The position numbers were made by a program, and so were the translations under genes. Positions 1-12,296 of a stretch of 64,000 bases of DNA are shown piece by piece. The stretch spans positions 186,001 through 250,000 of the forward strand of contig NW_008805067.1 of the NCBI RefSeq assembly GCF_000004825.1, read 5' to 3'. Every line of letters starts with the position of its first letter. Position 1 is the stretch's first letter. Origin of the DNA: Heterostelium album PN500 (Eukaryota > Evosea > Eumycetozoa > Acytosteliales > Acytosteliaceae). A model generated the notes under the pieces. The model was given only the letters and a program-made list of their open reading frames with translations. It did not search any database and was not told the origin of the DNA.

Positions 1-1012
1 ACTATTGTTACTACTAGTAGTAGCAATAAAGATGAACAAGCTAATAGTGATATATTAAGTAGTTCACCAGTCGCAAAACATATTTTAAATACACACAAGA
101 CATTATCATCATTAGAAATAGTACATCAACAACAAAAAGAATATGCCAAAAATAAGAATTTAACAGTTACTTTTAGCAATTATATTAAAGATAATAACAA
201 TAACAATAATGATAGTCAAGATAACAATAATCATAATTCAGATAATAATAAAGATGAGGAAACTATTTTAATGGAGAGTATGAAGAATTTGGAACAGGAC
301 ATTGGGAAATACTATGGTCAGAGATTTCGTTTATTTTCAAAGTTTGACGATGGTATACTTTTAGATAAAGGTAACGTTGATTGGATTGATTGGATTGATT
401 TTGAATGATTATTATTAACTTTATATATATTTGTTTTTTTTTTTAGAATCATGGTTCTCCGTTACACCTGAAAAGATTGCAGAACATATTGCACAGAGAT
501 GTAAATGTTCATTTATATTGGATGCATTTTGTGGTGCCGGTGGTAATACGATTCAGTTTGCAAAGCAATGTGATCATGTTTTGTCGGTGGATATCGACAA
601 GAAGAAACTGATGATGGCGTCACACAATGCAAAGATCTATCAGTGTTTGGACCGTATCGATCTAGTCCATTCGGATTTCATGTATTTCGCCAACTCGATT
701 CAGGGCATCCAGCATGTGGATGCCGTCTTTCTCAGTCCGCCTTGGGGTGGACCTTCGTATCTTAGCAAACCAACGGTGAGTCTCGACGATATGACACCGA
801 ATGGCTTTGAAATATTCCGTCTGGCAATGAGAATCTCACCGAATATCGCATACTTTCTGCCTAGAAACATCGATCATTTCGACTTGGCAAAACTGACAAA
901 GATCTCAAAGGAGATGGGTGGATCTGAAGAATGTGAAGTCGAGGAGAACTACTTGAACAATGTACTCAAAACTATTACTGTTTATTTTGGTGATCTAATT
1001 AAAAAGAAATGA
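1..1012 (+). CDS. tgs1: Trimethylguanosine synthase TGS1 (5' end outside window)
   Basis: This enzyme transfers methyl groups from SAM to m7G caps of snRNAs and snoRNAs, giving the m2,2,7G cap. Two exons are visible, 1-370 and 447-1012; the frame is open from base 1, so the start lies upstream. The intron (371-446) has a GTAACG donor and a T-rich acceptor. Codon phase is kept across it, giving RLFSKFDDGILLDKESWFSV, which matches the TGS1 core entry. The Rossmann motif I (DAFCGAGGNTIQFA) and the catalytic SPPWGGPSY motif, with its base-stacking Trp, are intact. The visible N-terminal part is Asn/Asp-rich and probably disordered. The C-terminus ends shortly after the methyltransferase fold, as in short TGS1 forms. 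Family assignment is secure; the missing 5' part cannot be described. Confidence 0.93.
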
Positions 1013-1583
1013 TTGGCCAATCATTCAATCAATCAATCAACCACAATCTCATATTTTAAAGAGTTTAGTTTATTAGCTATTTTAGTTTGTAAAAAAGAAC
1101 ATCGATGTTTCTTTGTTTTTATTTTTTTTTGTATATTTATAATTTAAAATGTTGACTTTACCATTATTATGGAAAAGGTAATAAAATAAATGTATATTTT
1201 TGAAATTATGATTAAAATTTAACACTGAAAAGATGGAGTTGTTGGTGATGATTATAAAAAAATGGAATGTACAAAATAAGCAGAAACTAATCTAGTTGTG
1301 CAACTTTTTTGTTACATCGGTTTTGTTTGTTGGATTTTGTTGGATATATTGCTGGAATTAATTTGTTTATGCTTCACTATGACCAATAGATATTAAGAGC
1401 ATAATATATATATATAGTTGTTTGATTGATTGATAGAGTGGAGTTGAAGTTGAAGTTGAATAAATATTGAAATGTTTTGTTTTTTTTTTTTGTATGTATA
1501 AAATGATATTGACCATTTTTGTGTAGGTGTTTTGTGTTTTGTTGTTTGTTTGTTTGTTGTTAACAATTATTAATGATTATTTT
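1013..1583. other. Convergent intergenic region, TGS1 / cysteine dioxygenase
   Basis: This is AT-rich sequence between two converging genes, with T-runs and AATAAA-like signals around 1180-1195 that could serve TGS1. An open frame running into it from the right (1527-1739, +) is antisense to the dioxygenase. I see no RNA gene or other structure. Confidence 0.6.
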
Positions 1584-2393
1584 CTATTCTTGTTGGCAAA
1601 GTATTGGTTTGTTATGATTTGGACTGTGCTCTTTGTATTGTGTATAGTATCCAAGTTTCTTACGAGTGATTTTTCCTGTTGTTGGACAATAGATGTTGCA
1701 CTCGTAGATTGGTTTAGAATAGAGATGAATCGATACTGATACTGGCTCGAGTGATTGGATGACATGCAATGCGATCTCATCAGTAATATAACCAACGGAT
1801 CCTTCATCGATAGTGGTTACCTGACTCTCCAGCAGTTTTCCTTCGCCATGAGTGGACATTGTATTTTCAAATAAAAATTGTGTTTCCTGTAGTTGTCCTT
1901 TTGCACAAGCCATCCAACATCTTTGTCCCTGAAAGTAATTATTTAATTAATTAATAAAAAAAAAAAGAAAATTAATATTTATAAAATAAAAAACTAATAA
2001 ATTTTAACTTACTTCATGATTATGGATTGGACTAACTTGACCTTTAGCCCAACAAATGACCATAAGTTCGAATTGTTCACCACAGGCCACAAGATTTCTT
2101 GAGTATCCGTAGGGACAAAAGAAAGCATATTCATTCCAGTCCTTGTGTCCTTCGTTTATATAGCGATTGAGTAAATCTTCGATGGCCTGACTGTTTCCAA
2201 AGGTACCATCTGGTTGAGAGAATGTGAACTCGTGTCTGATCTGCTTGACCAACTGTTCAAATGGTTTTTCACACAACTCTGATTGGTCAGGTTGTTGATC
2301 GGCCAACTTGGAGACAGTGGCATGAACTCCTTGATTATGTTGTGAGTGTGAGTGAGAGTGGATCGATCTTGTACTATTCTCTAATGAAATCAT
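1584..2393 (-). CDS. cdo1: Cysteine dioxygenase, type I
   Basis: This non-haem iron cupin enzyme oxidises L-cysteine to cysteine sulfinate, the first step of cysteine breakdown. It has two exons (2393-2013 and 1928-1584, minus strand) joined by a GTAAGT...TTTCAG intron in phase 0, giving a 241-residue protein. The cupin motif PIHNHEGQRCW supplies two iron ligands, His124 and His126, and Cys131. In animal CDO the equivalent Cys forms a thioether with a Tyr. The third ligand is His182 (EIALHVIQ), and the Tyr partner lies in SIHLYSKP (Tyr197). The spacing of His to Cys (7) matches human CDO, and the His-Tyr spacing is close. The first 35 or so residues are a Ser/His-rich extension. The family is about 200 residues, so this one is slightly long at both ends. 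The cytosolic role is inferred. Confidence 0.93.
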
Positions 2394-5300
2394 TGTTGTT
2401 GTTGTTTATTTATTGTTTGGAATATTTGACTGACTGAAACTCTTTTTTTTTAGTTTATATATTTATATTATAATTAATGTTTGGTTATATATTATTTATA
2501 TGTTTGTATATGCCTTTTATATTATTTATTCAATGTTAATACTGTATTGGTTTATCAAATGAATAAATTAAAGAGTTGGTTAGTGAAAGTGTAAATTTAA
2601 AATTTTGCAGAGGAAATTTAGAAAATTACCAATTTGTTATTGGTGGGAAGTAAATATGGAGCTCCTAGCTAGTGGTGTTTTTGAGTGTGTGAGTGTTATT
2701 TAAATATAACAAACGAAGATGTGGTGTGCAACTCGTGTTTTTAATTTTTTGTTTGTTTGATAACAAAAGTTAACCAATACTATTACAAAACTCGTTGTTG
2801 AGCACTGGAGGGTTAGGGTAAAGGTGCAGTTTGCTAATGAGTAATGAGTGTTGTTTTTGTTGTTATGTTTGTAGTTGAATTTAATTGATCAGAAGAGATG
2901 AGCTTAATTAAATAATTTATGAATTTAATTTGATAATTATAGTAAAACGAATGCTTTTTTAGATAATAATATATTTTACTAATATATTAAAGCGTTATTA
3001 TAATTATCTGTATTTGAATAGAATATATCTATTTTTTGTTTGTATTTTAAAAATTTTTATATTACAAAGATTTTGTTTTGTTTGTTTGAAAGATGTGAGG
3101 TCAAGCTTTGGTTGATTAATATTGTTGTTGTGTTGTTGTTGTTACCAATATTTTAATAATTACAACTCTTTTTCTTTCTCTCTATCCTTAAAATGTTGGA
3201 CTGTGTTATGTTATGGAGTGATGTGGTGTGGTTGTTGGTTAAACTAATGGTGAAAGAAGATATAGACATCAAATCACCCCCTCAATGCACCAAAACCACA
3301 ACCAGCTCCACCTCTATTTTTCAATCAGCACATACAATCCAACCACACATTCATTTGATCACTTGAACAATGATGAGCGATATGGTCTATACTTTAATGA
3401 TAAATGTTGTTGGCATTTTCTTTGCCAATTGAGAAGAGAAAAGAAGAGGTGTGTGCGTGGGATCACTTTAATAAAAATAATAAATAAAAAAATATCAAAA
3501 AAACAAACCAAAAAAAACTCATTGCAATTAAAAGACCTTTGACAACGACAAGTGTGTGAATGTGGGGAGGTTACTGATTATTATGAAGAATTTTAAGAAA
3601 AGTGTCAGGATATTCTCTTGAATTATCCAATCCCTATTACCAATATATTTTTTTTTCAAAAGAATTTTGTTTTTTTGATATTTTTTTTTTATAAAGAAGA
3701 AGTTGGTGTAATTGATTGGTTGATTTAGTGATTTTTGTGTGCGAATGGTATTACTAAATTAATTTTATAAAAAATATATATGATTTTTTTAATTTAAAAT
3801 TAAAATCTTTACAAAAAAAATAACAAATATTTTTTTGATTTGAACAAATCAAACAGATTTTTTGTTTTTAGTTATTATTTTAAAAATCTTTACGACCACC
3901 AACTACCAATACTGAAAATGTAATATGTTTGTAATGTATATTTACCATGAAATAATAATTTTTGTTTCTAAACTAATCTTATCTTATCTTTTTTTTAAAA
4001 TTTAAAATTACAAATAAAAATTTAACATCTATTTAGATTGATTATTTAAGTTCTGTATATGGCTGGTTGTTTTAGTTGGTGATAGTAATGTTAATTTGTT
4101 GTTGTTGTTGTTGACCAAGTTGGTTGCTTTGTTCACTGTTATAGAAAACTCTGAATTTATATCCTGACTGACATTACACACAAAAGCAAGGTACAAATGA
4201 AAAAAAAAAAAAAAAAAAAAGTAATTTTGCAAAAAAAACAAAAAAATTTCATTACAACTGAATACACATCATTTCTCTATGACACAAATTGTTTTCCCAC
4301 CTGAAAACATAAAAAAAATTGAAAAAGTGTGGTGAAATTTCGATGTTTGTTTATTTTTGGGTAAGGACCACACTGATATCACACTAAAAGAGATATTTTG
4401 TTTTTTTTTTCAATGTGGTGTGGTTCGTTGTGGTGCTGGTAATGAAAAAGAGAGATAATTATTTGAATGTTGTCTGTGTGTCAATGTTGCATATGTTATC
4501 AGTGAAAACAATTTTAATTATGATAATCAAATTTTATAAAATTTACTTATTTGTTAAAAATGCAAAAAAGTCACTTTAGGAAAATAATAATATACAACAT
4601 ATGTTTATATATATTTATGTAGGCAGTCCCCAGAAACAAAGAATATATAAATAGGTTGTTGTTGTTGTTGTTGTTGTTGTTTAACACATTTCTAGCCTAT
4701 CATTGCGAAGCAAAATAGTATTTTTTATTTATTTATTTATTTACCAATTAATTAAACGAATCTAATCTAAAAAATCTTTATGAAGAAACGAAACTAATCT
4801 GACTGATAATAAATATGTTTTCTTATTCTATTAATATCTTATTATTATATTGTTTTATTATTATGATTTACTCTTTTTGTTATAATAACAAATAAAGATA
4901 AAATATATATTTTTTGTAACAAAAGTTGTTCAAATGAAAATATTGTTTTTTTGATTTGAACTAGCAAGAATAGATTTTCCAAAGGCACATTTGTTCACAA
5001 CAACAACAACATCGATTTCGTTGTAAGCAGGTAAATGCATTTAGTTTTATATAATGCCGTTGAGTTTTCATGGTTTTTTTACATTTTTTTTCATTTTTTT
5101 TTTTTTTTTGATCCATTATTTTGACGATGAATGATGAATGATGTGAAACACCTATGCAGTATTTCTTTAGGAGCACCCAACATTTCCCATTATGCTAGGT
5201 GAATACCTGCAAAAAACAATCAAAAGCACACATTAACTCAATACAATTAATAGTTTGATGCCTCATCATCACATATTCCATGAAATTCAAAATCACAACA

Positions 5301-5671
5301 CTAGTGGTGGTGAATTTGGAATTGCATCGGAGTGTTAAATAGTTAACAATCACGCGTTAGTGAGTATTAATTAATTCATTAAGTAGAGATTGTAAATTTA
5401 AAGAAATCCTGATGTGTTAAGACCTTTTGATTTGTTACACATTTTTATAAATCAATCGACTTTGAACATCAATATTCTCTCCTTTTTCTTCAGTTCAATG
5501 AATTCTAACACCTAAGTGTTTTTAGCTTCTTACTATATATAGAAAGTCTAATTACATTGTAATAGTCAAAAAAAAATATTCAAAATTTTTGTTTTTTTTT
5601 CTTTCTTTTTGTTGGTGATGAATGAAATAAACAAAAATATAAATACAAATATTCAATTATTATTTATTTTA
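2394..5671. other. 3.3 kb AT-rich intergenic region
   Basis: This lies upstream of the dioxygenase start and downstream of the Nup133 stop. It is dominated by A/T homopolymers, with a (GTT)n run at about 4655-4681 and short TATT repeats near 4725. A frame at 3285-3542 (+, 85 codons, ATG start) is lysine-rich and low complexity at its end and has no recognisable domain, so I do not call it. I see no tRNA, snRNA or mobile element. Its length suggests an extended promoter for the dioxygenase or an undetected non-coding gene. Confidence 0.5.
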
Positions 5672-8600
5672 TTATTCTTGTTTGCATAGCTCCAATACTC
5701 TATGAAGAATACGAGTGAATTGTCCTTTTTGTGCTTGATTTAAAATTTGTTTTTGTCTTTCTTGGTGGTATTCGTCAATGAATGATTTAATGATGCTTGT
5801 TGTCTCTGGATCTGTTGGTAAATGATGTAGCAATTGGAAAAAGTCGGTTTCATATATTAACAAATCAAATTGTGTGTCACTGATATTGATATGTTCAACT
5901 AAATTCGAACTTAATTCAACAGCACTTATTATATAAATAAAAATAACAAAAAAGTAAAGTTAATATAACATAATAATAATAATAATAATAATAAAATAAG
6001 AAGTAAAAATAAACATACCCTCCATTATCAAATGCATTCAATAGAATCAATTTAAATAGTTTAATTCTTTCTTCTGGTTTAATAATCTGAAAAAATAAAA
6101 TTAAAGAATATATTAATATAAATGTATGTATGTATGTATTTGATAAAGATTGATTTTTGAATCTTACCATATTTGATTCCTCTAATGTATTTAAACAGAT
6201 TGCATATTTATCCATTGGTCGATATCCATTGGAATTCAATATCTCCTTGATGAGTTCCGCTGGAGTGATAGGTGTCTTTTGGTCTGGAAGAAATTCTTTT
6301 TGTATTTTGATGAGTTCCAAACGTTGATTGGTGGTGTCGATAGTTTTGTCTAGCTTGGACGACGGTTCTTTCTCCTCTGCAAGTAACGAAAGCTTAGCTA
6401 AGCTCATGAGTGTCTTCTTACGTGAAAGACTTTGGTTTTCACGTTGTGATTCCTCAAGGAGTGTCTTGGCTGCTGCGTTCCATTGTTTGTGCTTGAGTGA
6501 GTTGACCCATGATATCTGTGGGTAGCTCTCAAGGTAGCGAGTAACAGACTGACTGAATTCCTCTGGTAGTTGCAATAGCTCTTGTCTTAAACCACAGTCC
6601 AACATGTATTGATACACTCTTGTGATGGATTCAGAGTAGTCATTCGATTGACTATTGCTGCTGCTGCTGTTGTTCAAGAATGTACGAAGTGATATGATAA
6701 GCATCTTGTGTTGTTGTTCACGGTTGTCGGTGTCATTGATATACACTTGAACGATGGTGTGATAGTCAGAGAAACGATGAGCAATATCCAGAGCTGCAGC
6801 GAAACGTCCACTCTGTACGAATGTTGCATTCATTTGTGTTGCCAAGTTGTGGATTGATTTGAGTTCATTGTCGGTGCTGGCACTGAACCTAACGGCATCC
6901 AAGTAGACTACAACGAGATCGTGCAGCTGCTCATACAGCGTATGTTCAGAGTGAGCCAAGCTGGCATCGGACAGCTTTGTCAAAAGGAAGTTTGCAGGAC
7001 CAGTCTTGAGATCCGTCTCTATAAAACGATTGATTGTATCGATTTGGAGTCTAACCATTAAATAGATTGGATCGGTACCAGTAGATTGTTGTTGTTGTTG
7101 TTGTTGTTGATTTACCAACATGTTTGGTGTATAGTTACTTAGTAACTTCAAAGCAATACTGTCTGCCTCTAACAATGTCTTTAGCTTGAGCAGTGAATCG
7201 GTGTAGTTGATGTCGATATCACGTAGTTCCTTGACGATGAGCAGGAGAATGTCGTCGAGCATACTGATGTTCGAGTAGAACAGCTCGTAGACATTCATTG
7301 CAGAGTTTTGCCAGTTGGCACCGAGACGTGCCGATACTGCAGCTTGAATCAGGCGAGTCAGCAGAGTTGAGCTGCCTTCCTGGAGGTTCTGGAAGTCACG
7401 GAGGTCGGCAGCTGCAGCGAGACGGCATTGATTGGCGTCGATAGCGGCTTGTGTATCTCTAGAGAGTTGCGACTTGAAGCCAAACTCCTGAAGGAATGCA
7501 GTGAATATCTGATAGCGTTTTCTCTTGTCTTCGATCTGCTGCTTCAGTTGCACCGACATATTCGAACCCAAGTGGTGAAGAACGTCTGTGCCCGACGCCC
7601 AATAGTTGGCAGCTGGTAGCTGGTCGACAATATACGCAGATACTCTTCGCGCGGCCAAATCAAAAGATTTCTTATCGATCTTGGCACAGACTTCGAGTGA
7701 CTGTTGCAAAGCATTCTGTCTCTTCATTGCATAGCTATTCAACGATCTTAACAATATATTTCTAATTGATCCAATTTGATCTTCTTCTTCTGGTATCTAA
7801 AAAGACATTATTATTATAAAATAACATAACATAACATATTAGTTTAGTTATAAATAAACAAGTTTGTTTTGATATTTTGATATTTTGATAGTTTGATAGT
7901 TTGAGTAGAGTTACACTTACATCAAAGATTATGTTCAATTCATTCGATCTATCATTTTGAGGTAAATCTACTGGCAATGGTGGAATACTTAGATTCTGAA
8001 CGGCATTGGGTCTATCGATGAAAAAGAACTCATTCTTTGTAACACCAGCAGCAATCATTGGGTATTCCAATCTGATAGTACCACTAGAGTGTGTACGTCC
8101 CTTGAATTGATACTCTGAGAAATAATAGATCGTATCCAACCAATAGATACAATGTTTCTTCATTATAGACATAACTTTTGGTTTACTATTGAATTCATAT
8201 TGCTTAATTTAACAAAAGTATATATATATATATACAATATTAGAGATTACTGTTTAATTACCTATCTTTATCAAATATAGTACTAATGATTGCTTTATAC
8301 ATACATTTTCATTACATTGATAATAAAGATTATCAATCTTCTTTGAATTGTGTACTTGATTCTGCTTTACTTGTAATGACATCAAATAGAATCTCTTTGA
8401 TTGTTGATTGATGAGATGTTGTACCAATATACTGATTGTATCGCATTCGTCTTGACTGTCTGAATCCAATGACAAGTCAACCAATTTTACATTTCCTGTC
8501 AAGTTGAACAATTGTTGTATATCTCTTTGTAATGAATACTCTAATACTATCTATAAAGGTATCAATATAAATATTATAATATATATTGTAAGTATAATGT

Positions 8601-9719
8601 ATGATTTGTTTATAAACATATTAATCAATATGTTTTGTGTGATTTACATACTCTTTCGCCATTCTCATTGATTTCATATTTGATAAGTGAATTCTCTGTC
8701 AATACATAGACTTGACGTTGTGCACTTGTTACTTGTGGAACTGATAGTACCGTTAGAACGGGTGGTTGCTTAGCCAAATAAAGATATCCCAATAGACCTT
8801 GTGATTTGTTGATCATCTTTGATGTCAGTGTATTAGTACCTTTTCCAATGCTAACAAGATGAATAGTTCCCAATGCATTAGCAATAACAACACCAAATGG
8901 CTATAATATAAATATTTAAGTTAAGTAAGTTATAATGTAATCATAGTGTTTATATAAAACTACTACTACTACTATTACTTACATCACATTCAGTAATGAA
9001 TACATTGGTATTTGTTCTATAATCTAAAGAGATATCTTGTGATTGTGAAGGTCTGTTTGTTTGTGACCAGTATCTCACAGAACCATCGTTTGTAACATAG
9101 AATGCTGTGTATGTGTCGTAGTTCTTCTTGTTTCTGGTTACACATATTTGATTTACATCCATCTGATATGGTAGTTCTAATTTATCATATGATGTTGTTT
9201 TCTAGAAATATATATATAGATAATAGCTTGTTAATATAATGTAAATATATAAATATGAGATCATTATAATATAAATATTACATCTAAACTCCAAATATAC
9301 AATTCGTTTGGTAGTATAATAAAAGCTACACCCTGATAGTTAATGAAACCAGTGATTACAATATGATCGTTGCTATCATTGTACGATTGGTCGATAGCCA
9401 ACTTTATAGAGTTGGGAATATCGAATTTAACTTGAATATCATATTCTTTAGTTGATGATCTATTAATATTGTTGTTATTGCTATTACTGTTGTTTGAAAA
9501 TGATGGTAATGGTTGTTTTTGTGTAGATGATTGTAATGATGGCGAAGATGTTGAAGGTGATGAAAGTGATGATGACGATGATGGAGTGTGATCATCGTCA
9601 TTATCCATAACAATATCCTCACTATCTATATATGTAGTTTGGTTTTCATTATCAGAAGCTGATGTTCCAACACCAAAGAATGATGTAGCTGACTTTGTCT
9701 TTCTCTTTAGATAATGCAT
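5672..9719 (-). CDS. nup133: Nucleoporin Nup133 (Y-complex scaffold)
   Basis: This is a structural subunit of the Nup107-160 Y-complex of the nuclear pore. Eight exons on the minus strand can be joined in frame: 9719-9282, 9201-8983, 8900-8652, 8550-8305, 8202-7921, 7796-6168, 6086-6019 and 5924-5672. They give 1,127 residues, close to the usual size of about 1,150. The first five exons encode the N-terminal beta-propeller, with a Ser/Asn/Asp-rich stretch near residue 60. Exon 6 carries the alpha-helical stack, including VDQLPAANYWASG and the following KRKRYQIFTAFLQEFGF segment characteristic of Nup133. The start is the first ATG in frame (9719); the nearest upstream in-frame stop is about 30 bases away. 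A poly-Gln run (8 Q) sits near residue 630. The family call rests on the helical segment and overall architecture, not on an alignment. Confidence 0.85.
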
Positions 9720-9978
9720 CTTTATAAATGATGAATGTTCCAAATTCTAAATTTTAACTGTATTCTATTTCAAAAAAATCTAAAATCTAAAATCTAAAAA
9801 CTATAAAGAAAGACAAAACTATAAATATATAAATATATATTCAAATGCAACTAAATTATTATTAAAAACGAACCGAAATTGGTTATCTTCAAGAAAATAT
9901 TTTTTTTGATCACTTTGACTTCAATCAATCAACCAATTTTAGCGCGCATTTCGAAAAATATTTAAATAGTTAATTTGT

Positions 9979-11088
9979 TTATTTTTGTTGTTGTTGTTGT
10001 TGTTGTTTCATTCTTTTAAATAGATTTACAATTGAATCAGAGATATGAGGTATCGATGGGTATAGGGATTGTAGTTTGGTGGTGTCTAGCTCACAGTTGC
10101 ATCGACCTGACTTTAAGATCTTGGATTGCTCGTCGACAGTGAAGTTTTTATATTGATAGGTTGGATCGATATACTGCTTATAGAGATCCAGTATCTCATT
10201 GTGTGAAATCGTACCTGGGTTGGTAAAGTTATAGACACCAAGACGTGACATTATACACATATCAACGGCAACTGGTAGCAAATCATAGAGTACGGTCATT
10301 GAATTCTTAACATTAATTACTTTCTCATAGCCGATTAGTTTTCTAACTAGATTACGTTCTTCATCCATTGAATCTGATATCGGTAATCTAACTCTTAGTG
10401 TCAGAACATTTGAATAGCATGATGTTAACTATTAACAAACAAAAAAAAATGAATGAATGAATGAATAAATTAAATATATTATTATATATCTTTCAAATTA
10501 AATTGTAATTGTTAAAAAAATCAAATAGTAATTCATACCTCTTCCATTATACCTTTAGTTTTAGAATAGAAAGAACCACTATAGTTGAATGGATCCTCTT
10601 CTGTAAATCCTTTGTCTGAATTTAGTGAATGTTTATCATTATCATATTGATAGAGACATCCTGTTCCAAACACCGTTAGATGTATATTATATTTATTGGC
10701 AATGTCCAAAAGGTTTAGGTGTCCAATAACATTTGTTCTATTTTTGTTGTAAAGACAATTTAAATAAATAATCATTGTTTTAATAATCATGATATAATGA
10801 TATATAGTTTGGTTATTTTAGTAGTTAGTTAGTTAGTTACCTGATAGTTTCAACTTTATGATCTTCACACCAATCTATGTTTGGTCTACCTGTAAGACCA
10901 GCACAATTTACAATTCTATTTGGTTTGGTTTCAAGTATTTCATTCTCAATGTCCTGTCTGTTTTCCAATCTTGATTTCGCATGTATAACTCTTAGTACAG
11001 CTCTGTTCGATTCGAAAAGACTGACAACTTTACTTCCTATGAATCCACTTGATCCAAAAACTAAAACAGATAGATCGCCTTGTTCCAT
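9979..11088 (-). CDS. UDP-4-keto-6-deoxyglucose 3,5-epimerase/4-reductase (UER1/NRS-ER type)
   Basis: The product is homologous to plant UER1 and the C-terminal half of RHM, which turn UDP- or dTDP-4-keto-6-deoxyglucose into the rhamnose nucleotide using NAD(P)H. Three exons (11088-10841, 10737-10539, 10428-9979) join in frame to give 298 residues, the typical length. The N-terminal nucleotide-binding GSSGFIG motif, the GLTGRPNIDWCE segment, the SDR Tyr-x-x-x-Lys pair in SFYSKTKG, the LRVRLPIS stretch and the NFTNPGTISHNEIL segment are all family landmarks. The C-terminus is a poly-Gln run that the plant enzymes lack. No 4,6-dehydratase partner is in this window, so the product sugar (rhamnose or another 6-deoxyhexose) is inferred. 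The start is the first ATG; a TTG five codons upstream is not preferred. Confidence 0.9.
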
Positions 11089-11666
11089 TTTAAATGAAAT
11101 CAATCAATCAAAAGGTAATAAATAAAAAATAATGATAACAAACAACCCCACCTTTGAAAACAAAAAAATTAAACTAAAACAAGTATCACCATTTTTTTTT
11201 CTTCATAGACTCCTCATTGATTGATCACAGCTCGATCATCGAGATAAGTTTAACTTTATTACATATTTCAATATCTAATCGATTATCTCTTAGTACTCGA
11301 TGATTTAGCTGGGATCAATAAAGGGAGTAGATTCGTTATTCTTTTTAGTATAGTAAGTTGTTATATAATGGTAGAGCTTGCCACTGTACGATTATTAATT
11401 CAATTAACATATGTTATTGTTTAGTCATACTTTAAAGAAATAAATCAACCATAGTTAAAAATATGATCAAAGTTGCGATCAGCTGAACTGACTGATTAAT
11501 CCCCAGTGGGTAATAAGAATGAAAAGATCATTTGCAGACGTGCAAGTTTATTGTTTATAGTTTATTGTTGCGGTTGGTGGATCTATCTGGATCTAGCTAA
11601 TCTGTGACTTTGATATATATTAGTCTTATCATCTGTTGTTATATGCTGTAATGGGTATAAAAGGCC

Positions 11667-11954
11667 AGGTGGACATATAATATGTTTGAACCATGTAATT
11701 AACTTAGGTAAGTGAATGTGATAAAACTAATACACTATTAAAGCTGTATATATATAATTATAAATATTAAAATATTAATATTCAACTATAAACTATTACT
11801 ATGTATTTAACGGATTTATTATTATTAAATAGTTTAAAGTTGTTAATATTTTAATATTTATTTTTCTTAAATAATAAAACAATGTGTTGCAACACTTTAT
11901 TGAATTTACTAACTCTTCATTATTAGCAATAAAAGCTTTTATAGGAGACAAATT
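11667..11954 (+). repeat. Duplicated module, copy A (with longer intron-like centre)
   Basis: This block is repeated at 12091-12268. The shared parts are its left 40 bases ending in TTAG/GTAAGTGAATG, an inner stretch around TTGCAACACTTTATTGAATT followed by a TACTAAC branch-site-like motif, and the right end around ATAGGAGACAAATT. The AT-rich centre is longer here than in copy B. The pattern of conserved splice signals and conserved flanking codons suggests exon-intron-exon (about 11669-11707 and 11936-11961). The downstream exon reaches a stop quickly, inside the palindrome. Confidence 0.65.
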
Positions 11955-11975
11955 TAGTTGATCAACTAAATTTGT
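11948..11975. repeat. Perfect 28-bp palindrome centred on GATC
   Basis: The two 14-base arms are perfect reverse complements with no loop, centred between bases 11961 and 11962 within TTGATCAA. It sits at the right end of copy A, directly before an ATG (11977) of a candidate small gene. It could be a cruciform, a dimeric factor site or a duplication junction. Copy B has no equivalent. Confidence 0.8.
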
Positions 11976-11976
11976 T

Positions 11977-12296
11977 ATGGATAAAAAACACTCATACGGT
12001 GGAGATACGATTAAAAATCGTATAATACAAAGATATAATGATCAAGTTTTACAACTGAAAGATTATTTCAAGACTATGGATTCGAAAATCAGGTGGTCAT
12101 ATTTTATGTTTGAACCATGTGATTAACTTAGGTAAGTGAATGTAATAAAAATAATACATTAGCTATTCAAGTTGTATAAAAAAATATTAATATTTTTTTA
12201 AACAAACAATTTGTTGCAATACTTCATTGAATTTATTAACCCTGATCAGCATTCATAGGTGATAAATTAACAAAATACACTATGGTTCAAATCTAA
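11977..12296 (+). CDS. Candidate three-exon mini-gene overlapping copy B
   Basis: I do not recognise this gene. A proposed structure is exon 1 at 11977-12019 (starts MDKKHSYGG), exon 2 at 12093-12131 and exon 3 at 12250-12296, giving 42 residues. Exons 2 and 3 encode GHILCLNHVINLAFIGDK, which copy A also encodes with Ile for the first Leu. Between the copies I count nine base differences in these exons; eight fall at third codon positions and seven are synonymous, which argues for protein-coding constraint. The splice between exons 2 and 3 has a conserved GTAAGTG donor and CAG acceptor. Exon 1 is less certain: its donor (GTATAA) was chosen because it restores phase. The module could instead be a fragment of a larger duplicated gene. 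Confidence 0.35.
12091..12268 (+). repeat. Duplicated module, copy B
   Basis: This is the second copy of the block at 11667-11954, direct orientation, about 420 bases downstream. It keeps the TTAG/GTAAGTGAATG junction, a TTGCAATACTTCATTGAATTTATTAAC segment split by small changes, and the ATAGGTGATAAATT end. It is about 110 bases shorter because the AT-rich centre is reduced. Confidence 0.65.

Noticed and set aside
3285-3542. An 85-codon plus-strand frame with an ATG
   Set aside because: The end is Lys/Ile low complexity, there is no recognisable domain, and it stands alone in a 3.3 kb spacer. It remains possible but unsupported.
12284-12295. GGTTCAAATCT, resembling a tRNA B box
   Set aside because: The last bases do not match the consensus, and no A box or cloverleaf can be drawn around it.
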